A stretch of 64,000 nt of DNA, taken from assembly GCA_037176905.1 (NCBI GenBank), contig JBBBWG010013446.1, positions 1 through 64,000 on the forward strand. The letters are read 5' to 3'. The notes beneath the pieces were generated by a model that searched no databases, was not told the origin of the DNA, and worked only from the letters and a program-made list of their open reading frames with translations. Numbering within the stretch: position 1 is the first letter of the stretch; each line of letters begins with the position of its first letter. Of this stretch, positions 21,045 to 32,565 are shown piece after piece. This DNA is from Azolla pinnata (Eukaryota > Streptophyta > Polypodiopsida > Salviniales > Salviniaceae). A program made the position numbers and the translations under genes.

Positions 21045-24000
21045 ATGGATCTTGCATTCACCGGCGCGATGAGCTCCACGGTTTACCACCACATTCAAGC
21101 AAGCAGACCAACTGCGGCGGGTTTCATCCCGAGGAGCCGAAGCGTGCATCTTCGGAAGCGATCACGGCCGTCTGCTGGCCATGCCGCCAAGGAAGGGACA
21201 CCGTTGATGATCGGGGGCAAGCTCGAGAGCGATCGCAAGCCATCGATTCGGAGCGGCCGCCGTAATGATCGGCCGTCGAGAGGCGAGGATCAGAGGAGCC
21301 TCTCGTTGAGCGGTGATGCAGAGTCAGAAGAAGCAGAGGAGGAGGAGGAGGAGGAGGAAGAAGAAGAAGGTGATTATTATGGCCTTAACGATGAGATTAG
21401 CGCTAACGGCGCTCGAGCGAATGGGGCACCCGCGCTAATCGTGGGGCCTAACGATCCCCACCTCGCTAACCACCTGTCAGATGCTTGCCTCTGCTTGGCG
21501 CGAGAGCTCGCTCCCGACATCGACCTCGACGCCTACATGGCCCGCATGCAGGGCTTCGATTCGTCGGCCTCTCCGTCGTCGTCGTCGTCGTCGTCTTCGT
21601 CGGGCATTGTCGTCCCTTTCCTCGCGGACAAGACCATCTTCATCACCGGCGCTACTGGCTTCCTCGCCAAAGGTAGAAGAAAAACACACAAGACCTCTAG
21701 TCTCTGTCTCTGTCTCTATCTTTGTCTCGTCTGCTACGCATGCGGATGGCTAGATTAGGCGCGGCGCTAATCGTGCCGTTTGCAGCTAATCGGCTTCGAT
21801 CGCGATCATTTGCCGCTAATCGGCCTCGATCGTTTGCATCGTGGGCTATCAGAGTCTTGCTCCGATTGGTTTTTATTTCGCAAGGATCGATCGATCGATC
21901 GATTCGGTCGATGGTGGGCTACGTTTTCTTTTTAACGTCTGGCGGTGTTGTGTGAGCCCGTCGAATTTCTGTCCATCTGCCTCTGCAACGACGGTCCATG
22001 CTACAAGCATGATCTCCCAACCGGTTTTCGTGCTCAACCGTGCGTTTCGTGTGAAGCCGAACATTGAGAGAACGATACCCTAAAACCCTAAGGCCCTAAA
22101 ACTCTGAATCCTAAAACCCTAAACCTAAACCCCAAAGACCCAAAAAACTCAAAAACCCAAAACCCTTGAAACCCTTGAAACCCTTGAAACCCAAAACTTA
22201 TGAAACCCTAAGCCCTTGAAACCCTCGAAACCCTAAAGCCTTGAAACCCGTGAAACTTTAAACCCTATTACTCTTGAAACCTCAGAACCCAAGAACCCTG
22301 GAACCTGGACCCCTTGAAACCCTAAACCCCTAAAACCCTAGAAGCCCTAAAAATCCTAAACCCTCAAGCCCTTAAACCCTAGAACCCAACAACCTGAAAC
22401 CCTAAAACCCAAAAAACCCAAAAAACCCAACAACCTGAAACCCTAAAACCCTGGGGACCCTTGAAACCCTAAAACCCCTGGAACCCGTGAAACCCTAAAC
22501 CCTAAACCCTTAACCCCTAGAAGCCCTAAAAATCCAAATTCCTCAAATCCTCAAACCCTCAAACCTTGGAGCTCTTGAAACCCTAAAAACCCTGACACCA
22601 TGGAACCTTTGAAGCCCTAAAACCCTGAAACCATGGAACCTTTGAAGCTCTAAAACCCTGAAACCATGGAACCTTGAAACCCTAAAACCCTCTGTTTCCT
22701 GCTTCGTGACGAGCACAGTGCTGGTGGAGAAGATCCTGCGCGTTCAGCCCGACGTGAAGCATCTGTACCTGCTCATCAAGGCCAAGGACGAGCGCGGCGC
22801 CAAGCGGCGGCTCAGGGAGGAGATCCTCGGCAGCGCCTTGTTCAGCTTCCTGCGATGCCGCCATGGCGACGCCTACGCCGCCTTCATGGAGCGCAAGGTG
22901 AGCGCCGTGGTGGGCGACATCGGCAGAGACGGGCTCGGCATCGACCCGCCGGCGCTCGCCCGCCTTGCTGACGAGCTCGACATCGTCGTCAATTCCGCCG
23001 CCACGACCACGTTCGATGAAAGGTCAGACCCGATTCTCGCCCCTAGGGTTTTCCGGAAACTGCAGCTCCTCTTTTTTAGCGTTTGGGGTGCATTGCAAGA
23101 ACTGGTCCATGAGATACAGCGCGGCCCGTTCTGGTTTAGGGTTTAGGGTTTAGGGTGCGTTGCAAGAACTGGTCCATGAGATACAGCACCGCACGTTCTG
23201 GTTTAGGTTTTAGGGTTTAAGGTGCATTGCAATACATGGACCATGAGAAACAGCACGGCACGTTCTGGTTTTGGGTTTAGGGTTTAGGGTGCTTGCAAGA
23301 CATGGACCATGAGATACAGCATGGCACGTTCTGGTTGAGGGTGCTTTGCAAACATGGACCATGAGATACAGCACGGCATGTTCTGGTTTAGGGTTTCCGA
23401 GCACCTGTAAGCCCTCATCCGCAAGATGTTCCAACACTGTATATGACTTTCTGTGTCAGGCCACCACGTTATAGTTTACAGTTCAGGGTTTTAGGGCTTC
23501 GGATGCTCATAAAACCTCATCCATGATTCATGTATAGCTTCCCCTATTCGGCTGAAACCACGTAACAACTGTTGTCGTGCATAGGTACGATTATGCTCTG
23601 AATTTGAACACGAAAGGGCCTCGGAGGATCATGGAGTTTGCTCGAAGCTGCCCGCGTCTACAGCTCGTGATGCATGTCTCTACAGGTCGGATTTTGTGCC
23701 CTTGGGAACTGAAATTGGGCTTACTGTGCGAATGGCTTCGTTTGGGTCGATGTTTGTGTATGTACATACGGCTTGTGCCCTTGGGAACTCAAATTGGGCT
23801 TAATGTGTGAATGTCTTCGTTTGTGTCGATGTTTTGTGTATTTACATACGGCTCGTGCCCTTGGGAACTGTAATTGGGCTCAATGTGTGAATGTCTTCGT
23901 TTGTGTATGTACATACGGCTTGTGCCCTTTGGAACTGAAAGTGGGCTTAACATGTGGATGTCGTCGTTTGCGTCGATGTTTTGTGTATGTACATACAGCT

Positions 24001-25430
24001 TGTGCCCTTTGGAACTGAAATGGGCTTAATGTGTGAATGTCTTTGATCGATGTTTGGGTGGTATACAGCCTTTGTGAATGGCACGCGTAAAGGTCTTCAA
24101 CGCGAGGAGGCTTTTGAGCCTGGACATAGCATCGCCAATGAGAGCTTGGGGAGGAGCGAAGGAGACCTGCACCAGCCGGACATTGACGTGGATCTCGAGT
24201 CGGATGTAATTGCCGAGAAGATGAGCTATCTGAAGGAGGCAGGCTCATCGCTCGAGAAGCTGCCTTCGTGCATATCGTTAGGCGACCATCAGAAGGAGAA
24301 GATCCTTACATTAGCGATGAAAGAGTTGGGCATGGAGAGGTAAGTGCTCTTTCGACAAGGCGCCTCGATTCCATTTGATCATCGATTTGTATAGGATCCC
24401 TCGATTCTCTTCGGATTCGAGCATGTGATTTTGTCGATGCCATCAGGGCCAATAACTTCGGGTGGCAAGACACTTACGTCTTCACGAAGGCGATGGGCGA
24501 GATGGTGGTCGACAGCATGAGAGGCCATTTGCCCACGGTGATCATCAGGCCGAGTGTCGTGGAGAGCTCATTCCGGGAGCCGTTTCCCGGCTGGATGGAG
24601 GGCAACAGGTAGCTAGCTAGCTTGTTAATAATGCACATGCAACTGTATCATGATTGTCAATAGTAATGGAATGCCCTAAATGTTCTATGTGGCATCAAAT
24701 GTTATTCTGTGAATGCAAGGATGATGGACCCTATCATAATCTCGTATGGAAAAGGTCAGCTGCCTGGATTCCTCGTGGACCCCAACAGCGTGCTCGATGT
24801 GGTTAGCATCTTCCTCATTCCTTTTGATTCGTTGTTTTTGATGGCTTTTCAGGCTGATATGCCCCATGACACAAAACCTACAATTGTGCGTGCACGTGTG
24901 CCCATATTTGTAGATTGAATCATCTACAATGAGACAGAGGCCTTGCAAGTTTTGCAGGTTTAGGCTTGTCGAGTGAGAGAAGTAAAAACAGAAACAACAA
25001 AAAAAGAAAAAAGATTAATGTATTCTTAGGCACATACCTCACATGAGACAAAACATGCATAGTTGTGTATCTAATCATCTGGAATGAGACTATAATGAGA
25101 GAGTAGAAAGAGGTGTCCCTGGATCTGGAATAACATGATATACATGTATGTACAGGTGCCAGTGGATATGGTGGCGAATGCGATGCTAGCCGCCATGGTG
25201 GAGCATGCTCGGAAGCCAGGATTGGAGGTGTACCAGGTTGCATCGTCGGTGGTGAACCCTCTTGTGTTCTCTAACCTGGCGAGGCTGTCGGAAGAGCATT
25301 TCAAAGAGGATCCCTTCCTAGACAGCACGGGGAAGCCGATCGAGACATTCAAGCTCCAGCTCTACCAGAATATGGACGGATTCATGGATGCACTCTCCCA
25401 AGTCGATTCCGAATTCAAGGTATAGATGAA

Positions 25431-25489
<59 letters not shown>

Positions 25490-26290
25490 ATATACATCCT
25501 CAGCCTTGCGTTTTTCTTTTCAAAGCAACATGTCCTTCCATTAGTGAGAGAGTGAGCGAGAGATACCAAACTGAAGATACTAAAAACCATCCGCTTATCA
25601 CGCTCAGTGGATTTAAAGACGAAAGATACTTCGCATCGCCCACTTATCACACTCGCTTGATGTAAGGTTTGCTTATCAGGCTCTCGCTTGATACAAAGAC
25701 TCTAAAAACCATCCGCTTCTCACGCTCGCTTGATATAAAGACATACCCATCTGTCTTCCCTTCCCCTTCATCGAACTGACTCTAACTGAACAATTGGATT
25801 CCTCGCCATGCAGGAGAAATTCAAATCAACAGCTTGCAACCCGAAGTTCATGAAGCGGTACCAACAGCTGGCTGTCAAAGTAAAAGAGCAGGCTACATAT
25901 CTGGCCAATCTCTACCATCCTTACACATTTTATGCAGGACGGTAAGTGCGTAGTGTTACCAGCATATGCCCAGAAGGGAGCTGTTACCATTAGTACTTTA
26001 ACCCTCTCGTGATCTGTCGTGGTCATGAACGCAAAGCTTGCTTGGCATCTGTCTTTACTTGTTTGATTCTTTCGATTTCATCTGCCGCAAAAAAGAAGGA
26101 TTCCTGTACGTGTTTTCTTTCCAGATTCGACACCTCGAAGACGCAGCGGCTCTTTGCAAACTTATCGGATGACGAGAAGCAGCTGTTTGGCTTCGATGTC
26201 AGTGACATCGACTGGGAGACGTACATCAAAAGGATTCATATTCCAGGGTTGAGGAAGCATGTATTAAAGGGCCGTGGTTCCAACATGTGA
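21045..26290 (+). CDS. MS2: MS2-type fatty acyl-CoA/ACP reductase
   Basis: Reduces long-chain acyl thioesters to fatty alcohols with NADPH; MS2/FAR2 proteins make alcohol precursors of sporopollenin for spore and pollen walls, in plastids in Arabidopsis. Exons 21045-21672, 22719-23022, 23585-23685, 24069-24339, 24447-24608, 24720-24801, 25156-25419, 25814-25941 and 26125-26290 join in frame to 701 residues. The Rossmann motif TGATGFLA is at 201-208, followed by [27 protein letters not shown] lies near 340-355; the active-site YxxxK is YVFTK at 445-449; the C-terminal sterile domain ends [20 protein letters not shown], as in MS2 proteins. The 200-residue N-terminus is longer than the catalytic domain needs, basic and Arg/Ser-rich with a run of about a dozen Glu and a poly-Ser run just before the Rossmann fold; it may include a plastid transit peptide. 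The start is the first ATG in the open frame. Orthology to MS2 rests on the C-terminus and extension. Confidence 0.9.
22078..22695. repeat. Degenerate CCCTAAA array in MS2-like intron 1
   Basis: About 600 bases made of variants of AAACCCTAAAACCCTTG fill the second half of intron 1 (21673-22718), ending about 25 bases before the acceptor. This is telomere-like DNA in the orientation opposite to the array at 8.2-9.2 kb. Confidence 0.93.
23085..23400. repeat. Tandem repeat of about 65 bases in MS2-like intron 2
   Basis: Five units with the core TTGCAAGAACTGGTCCATGA or variants, GATACAGCACGGCACGTTCT, and a linking GGTTTAGGGTTTAGGG block. Inside intron 2 (23023-23584). Confidence 0.9.
23690..24045. 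repeat. Tandem repeat of 60-85 bases in MS2-like intron 3
   Basis: About five units with the core CTTGTGCCCTTGGGAACTG, TTGGGCTTAATGTGTGAATG and GTATGTACATACGG, filling nearly all of intron 3 (23686-24068). Confidence 0.9.
25431..25489. repeat. (TATC)n microsatellite in MS2-like intron 7
   Basis: About 14 ATCT units starting a dozen bases after the donor of exon 7. Downstream, at 25560-25745, a looser repeat with the core CCATCCGCTT and CACGCTCGCTTGAT fills the rest of the intron. Confidence 0.93.
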
Positions 26291-27930
26291 ATATAACAGA
26301 TAACTCTCAGAACTCATGGCATTCTTCTTCCTTCTTCCTCGACTTAATATTTATTCTTATTCAAACTTAACCTTTCTCCGGGATTTCGCGCCAGTCACAC
26401 ATTTGTATACAACCTCATTATATCTTTATTCGTTAATAAGAAAAGAATTCGACTCTTGTGCCAAGGGCTTATCACAATCTTTGCAGTGGGCTCCTATTTG
26501 TTTTTGGGCGTAAATCGAAGTCAAAATGTTTGAAATGCCAGCAACGGCGGCGTATTCTCATTGGTAACTAATATGCTTTCAGTAAATTTTGTTCGGAATT
26601 GAAAGAAAAAACAGGTACATGAGGTTCAATCTACTCCAGACAGGATTTATCGTGATCCTTTTGGAGCTTCATGCAAAGGTCTTGGGATCCTTGCCATGCA
26701 CTATCTGATGATAAGTTTAATTCAGATATCGATCAAGAAACGAATGGTACATTGTGATCTAAAATAGCCTTAAAAATTGGTTGACAATCGATCGTGCAAC
26801 ATCGTTTTCGTAAATGCATCGAATAAGCGTGAGCTATATGATATATATTGATATGTTTATGCCGATCTAGGAAAACACTAGTAAGCAAGAAAAACTCATT
26901 TCATTGGTTACCAATATTTTCCGCTAGTAATACCTTGTTATGGCCAATTCAAATAATATTTGATATCATTATGGCTTCAGATAATGTTATCAATTAGAAC
27001 TCGACGAGGATGGCAGTAGACAAATATTGACAATGCCTGAGCTATATCCATTACTTTGCCAATGTCAGCACATTGTCAACGATCTCAAGCTGTCGACTCG
27101 ATGAATAATGTCAGCGTCTCCCCAAGGTACTATTAGTCTACCATAAAAAAAAAAACCAACTATACGAGATGCCATTGGTAGGTCAGTTTTGCGTTGATCA
27201 TAGTTTTGGGCCGGTTGTGTGGTAAGCTACTGTTTCTGATCACCAAATAGATGTGAGTACAACTTAACCTCTGTTTCCCTAAATCCTCTCAAAGAACTTA
27301 TATATATATATATCTCTTACTGTATCTAGAATTTTCCGAAGCACTTTGGAGTTTTGTGGAACCTTCTCATGTTTCACAACATCTCTTACGATGTATAAAT
27401 TGCTTGTAACTTCATTCATTGATTTCTCAAGAAGGGAATCAAACATATCGTATGCTTTGCGATCAAGCGCAAACGATAAAAAATCAAGAGCGACTAACTA
27501 ATTACAAGTCCGCAGAAGCACGGGCAACAGGCAGAAGTGTCACGGAGCATTGAGATCGCAGCTCTCAGGAGATGCGTCGACGTTCTAAATCCTCTTTTTC
27601 TACGTAAAAACCGACGGAGCCGCGAAAGTGACTAACTGGGAAACGAGGTTCCGGCGAGGTGAGAGTGGTAACGATTCGAAGCGGTTTTCAGGAAGCTCTC
27701 CGAGAATCGTAGATGCAATTTATTCATGATTCATCGGTAGGAAAATTTTTGGATCATTGCAGTTTATTCATGATTCATGGGTAGGAAATTTGGATCATTG
27801 CAAATTATTCATGGTTCATTGGATCATTTTGGATCATTTCTGGGGATCTAAAATAGACAAGAGACACTTGGAATGAGAGCTTTGTGTTCACACTTGGTCT
27901 GGGATTTGTCCGGACAAAATTTGAGAAGCT
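26291..27930. other. Spacer between MS2-like and RPS15 genes
   Basis: AT-rich DNA with no coding exon seen. A tandem repeat of about 55 bases (cores TTTATTCATGATTCAT and TTTGGATCATTGCA) lies at 27717-27840, before the RPS15 promoter. Confidence 0.6.
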
Positions 27931-27935
27931 CCTGA

Positions 27936-27944
27936 AAACCCTAA
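27936..27944 (+). promoter_or_regulatory. Telo-box upstream of RPS15
   Basis: AAACCCTAA at 27936-27944, about 150 bases before the start codon and next to a pyrimidine-rich leader. Telo-boxes of this sequence are well known in promoters of plant ribosomal protein and translation-factor genes, where they support expression in dividing cells. Confidence 0.7.
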
Positions 27945-28097
27945 TTCTTTCCCTTCTTTTCTTCTCCTCTCTTCCTTCCTTTCTTTCCTCCTTCTTCTTC
28001 TTCTTCTTCTTCTTCTTCTTCTTCTCGTCCTCGAACCTTCGCCTGCATCGCCATCGCCATCGCCATCGCCATCGCCGTTCTTTCGTCTGCGCCGGCT

Positions 28098-31000
28098 ATG
28101 GTGATCCCTTCGTCCTCTTCATTCCTCCTCCTCCTCCTCCTCCTCTCTCTCTGGTTCGGAATTCGTTGCTTTCTGCTCCACGGTCTGCCTCCCCTTCCTC
28201 ATCTTTTTCGAGCTCTTTTGTTCGCCATTGTGTTGCCAATCCTATACGATCTTCTCTTTTCTTCGTTTTGTTTTTCTCGCGCTTTGTGCTAGCTTCCAAT
28301 TCTTCTGGCTGAAAATCGCGCATTTTCGCCGTCGCCACGCTTGACCCGTTTCGTGGCAATCTCGTCTTCCTCTTGCCTGTTGTTTCTTAGTCTCGATCTT
28401 GCATTTCAGGAACGATCGGTCTCTTCTCGCTGACCTCCCATGTTTACGTGCTTTACTTCTTTTCTCTCCTACAGGCAGATGTTGACGAGACCACAGCTTC
28501 AGGAGTTCAACCGAAGAAGAGGACGTTCAAGAAGTTCTCTTTCCGTGGTGTTGACCTCGATGCTTTGCTTGACATGAGCTCAGAGGAGCTCGTTGAGCTT
28601 TTCCATGCGCGTGCTCGTCGCAGGTCCGTTCATTTTGTAGGGTGACGCAGCTTAAATTTCTATTCATACGACTCCCTTATTCGGTTAGATTTTTATCTAT
28701 ATCATGCTCAATAACTTCAGGTAGAGGAAATAAGATTTGTTTGCTTGTCATTATAAGGAACGGTATATGTGAGATGCATTTAGACATAATGCGTTTTTGT
28801 CAATCTATCTTTCTTCAGTCGATATTAGAAAAATATATTCCTTTGTGTAAATGCAGTGGATTGCTTTAATATCCACATGCAAATTTCTTCTTCTAAGCTT
28901 CTCTTCTTTTTTTCTTTCTAATTTGTCGCTTTCTCATATTTACAACCTTGTGATGTTCTTTTCAGTGCCCGTAGTTGTATCATCTACACATGGTAGAGAT
29001 GATGATGTATATACAGATAATTCATTGCGTAAATATGTTTTTCTTAAATGTGTAGTCAGTCACTGCACTAATTCTTTTGTTTCCTCCTAGAATTGCTTCT
29101 TTACCACTGCAAGAATCTAGTATTAGTGCCAATTAATATGTTAAGACCCGCATTATATATATTATCTTTTATGTATGTTTTCTTATTTATCAGTATCAAA
29201 ATGCGTTTTTTGTGTGTTCCTTTTGTGCCGTAGGGTTTGTTTCATGTGCATATTAAATGTCAGTGTATTCATCGTTTCCGGTAGTTTTTCTCTTTGGATT
29301 TATCTAGTATCTTGGATCATGCTGATGTGTTAAACAAGATAAAGAATGTCATCATGATCTTGAAATTTAGGTTGCATTCACTGTCTACAAATTTGGTGAT
29401 GATGTTTGTATTTTTAATAACAAACTGATCTCGGGATTTGAATATTCTGACCTTCCATCAACATGCACATTACAATAGAGCATATTTTTTGTCATACTGC
29501 GTGGAAAAAAAAAATAAAAAATAAAAATAAATAAATAAATAAATATATATATATATTATTGGTAATCTTCTTTTGTATCATCTTATATTTGGTTTTCCTA
29601 TGCAGGTTTCAGCGAGGATTGAAGAGAAAGCCAATGGCGTTGATCAAGAAGCTACGCAAAGCTGTAAGTAGACTGCCTCTATTTCGTGTTTTTATTTTTC
29701 TTTGAGGGTATAAGAGTCGCTTTAATTGTTAATTGGATGGATTATTCAATTCTAAGTTGACATTTACATTGCTATTTATTGAGTTTTTCGTAAGTTCTTC
29801 AGAACTGTTATTGATCTATCGTATTGACAAGACTCCTGATTACCAAGTATTGGAAATTTCAAGTATTTCGTCTTTTTATGTGATAGTATTAGCTGTTAGT
29901 TATGTTTCAATCAATGACCATCATCAAGTGACTGTGGATGTGAAGTTCTATTCTTTACAATCTGTATTGACTTGACTTTGTTGAATTGCTGTCTTTGGAT
30001 AGAAACGTGAGGCACCTAGTGGTGAGAAACCTGAACCAGTTCGAACTCACCTGAGGAACATGATCATTGTTCCTGAGATGATTGGCAGCATCATTGGTGT
30101 ATACAATGGAAAAACTTTTAACCAAGTGGAAATCAAGGTAATCATGCTTTCTTCTCTTCTTGCTCTCTGAGAGTTTTTTGTATTGTTTTGTAAAACATTT
30201 TGTCGATTATTGATTCATGAACGACTGCAGCAATAGGAGATTGTTAGACGATGGGAAGTCTCTGCTCAGTCTGGAAGAGAAGTTGTTGCTTTTTCAACAT
30301 GTGATATGTGGCAGTTCTAACAACTGAAAAGATTTTTTTATTTTAGTTTATGAATCAATTAACTAGGAGAGCCATTTCTGTGGGATGATGAATGGATTTT
30401 TTTTGTTAGTTTAGAACAGTGGATATATATGTTGAAACAGTTTGGGAAGATGGATTAGATCCAAGAAACAAGCAGAATTTTCACATCTTTTTAAATTCAT
30501 ACAAACTTAAGCTGGTCAAAATGTCTGTAGAAAATTTCACACATAACAATCTAGGAGACCTAAGCAAAAAAGATTGTAGATGAATGAACTGTGGATTTTA
30601 TGTCGTAATTATGATACCAGTGCTCTAGAAAACTTTTAACTACCTTGTAAAAAATAGTTCGCTAATTGGAGTTCATCAGAGATCAGTTTTTCTCTTCCAA
30701 AATATTTGCAAAGGGAAACACTGCTGCTGTTGGTTGATTGATAAGGAACTTCACAGGAAATCAGGAGCAAAACCAGAACTAACTCGAGGTTTCTTCTAAC
30801 AAATTTTTTTTGACTGAAGAGGGTTAATCATCTTATCGAATGCATTTCATTGGGAAAGGGAGCTTTTTGATGGATATTCCTGTTTTGCTGAAATTATTTG
30901 AGTGAAACCAATAAATTTATCTCTTGGACACTTATTTGGAGAATTAGAGTTGTATCTCAATGATGGGTTTGTTTCTTATTGCAGCCTGAGATGATTGGGC

Positions 31001-31098
31001 ACTACTTGGCTGAGTTCTCCATTAGTTACAAGCCAGTAAAGCATGGAAGACCTGGAATTGGTGCTACACACTCATCCCGATTCATTCCTTTGAAATAG
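28098..31098 (+). CDS. RPS15: Cytosolic 40S ribosomal protein S15 (uS19)
   Basis: Component of the small cytosolic ribosomal subunit head, of the uS19 family. Exon 1 carries only the start codon (28098-28100), with the donor immediately after it; further exons are 28475-28623, 29606-29663, 30003-30137 and 30985-31098. They join in frame to 152 residues, the normal plant size. Recognisable stretches are [58 protein letters not shown] and the invariant end [11 protein letters not shown]. The ATG-only coding exon is also the structure in other plant RPS15 genes as I recall it, which supports this start. The leader is pyrimidine-rich with (TTC)n and (CATCGC)n tracts at 27985-28076. No changes of note in the conserved core. 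Confidence 0.97.
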
Positions 31099-32565
31099 GT
31101 TGACCCAAAGAGAATTTTCTATTACTCTGGAGGTTGCTGTCTGGATTATTTTTGACTAGTCCGTTGTTGTGAATGAATGGTATTTCTATTATGTTTCTAA
31201 TGTGTATCAAGTATTCATGCTGCAGAAGCTTCTTTTTTTGACACTGAATTTGATATGTTAATACGAATGAGTTCTGCTTTACCTTCTCTTTGCATCACAA
31301 CGTTTTAGACAGAAGATGATGGTGTTCAAGATAGTTTTGAAGCATCTTCCTTGAAATTGTTTTGCTGTTTCTCGAGCTTTCTGTTGTTATGGACCAAATT
31401 TCTCGGTTTCAAGATGCTCCATGGATCTGTCATTTTCTAGTACATGTTAGAGAGGTTTGAATAGATCATCCCATCTCTCACAAACGCGAATAAGTCCTGA
31501 ACCCTAAATCCTTTATTTCTGGCCTAGAAAGGATCTATCTATACACCTGCTTCTCTAAATCCTTAGTCTCATGGCACACTCTTTTGTACCTCACACAAAC
31601 CTGCACTTTGCAATAGTTTTCAATCCTTACATTAGGAGTAAGGGTACATCTAGAATGCTATTTCTCAATATGTCACTCCATCAAGGGCAAAAAAGAAGCT
31701 CGAGTTAGAGCACCAACATCTACCCATAGGATCGGTTCAATTCTATTTGTATGTTGTGCGATGAAATTGTGGGCATTGTCACTGTTTCATTGCTACGACT
31801 CTTGTGGATTAGCAGAGACTCGGGCATGGTGTCATCAAAATGCTAGGCAATTGCACTCGATAGCCAACAAGACTTATGCATTGGTTGGGTCAAGTTGAAG
31901 TGTAAGGTTAGTGAGAAAACTCAATTGTTTGAGCCTGCTTTGATTAGACGAGCAATGGGTTTGGACATAGTTAATCAACGAATGTATGCATGGGTATATT
32001 ACATACATACATACATTTATATTAATTACATTTTAACTACCAAAAGAGCTCCTAGATTAGTGCTAACTACATTTTGACGCTTGCTACATTTAGAAAGTAC
32101 AAATTGACGCCTTGTTTTGTTTGCTAATCGACTACTTCCTAATCACTTCTCGCTAATCGATTACGTCCTAACCGTTTCTCTCGTTAATCCATTGCTTCCT
32201 AATCGTTTCTCGTCAAATCGATGGCTTGCTAACAGCTTCCGACTGATCGATTGATCGATCGAGCTCAGATCGCCCCGCGCACAAATCGATTATGTCCCTT
32301 CTCTTACCGATCCGCTTTCCATCGATCCAAATCTTCCCATGTTCATTCGATTCATAAACTTCCGTACCGATTCCTTCCAAACATCCCACCGTGTTACGAC
32401 TCGATTCCCCCTTACAGTATCAGATCAACAGAAGCCGGTAAAATTTCAGAATCTAAATAAGGCAACATGAATCGATTACCTAAACGTTAATTCACAATGA
32501 AACATAAGACGAGGTCTTAATCTGTAATTTCTGATTTCTTGCATCTGTGTGTGTGGCAGGTAGCG
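31099..32565. other. Spacer between RPS15 and peptide deformylase
   Basis: First 300-500 bases are probably RPS15 3' UTR. Around 32120-32250 a degenerate unit of about 35 bases (CTAATCGATT and CTTCCTAATCG cores) repeats three to four times. An AG acceptor just before 32560 could end a leader intron of the next gene. No coding exon seen. Confidence 0.55.

Noticed and set aside
29518-29555. A/T-rich run as a possible retroposon poly(A) tail
   Set aside because: It is inside an RPS15 intron, with no target-site duplication or SINE body visible next to it.
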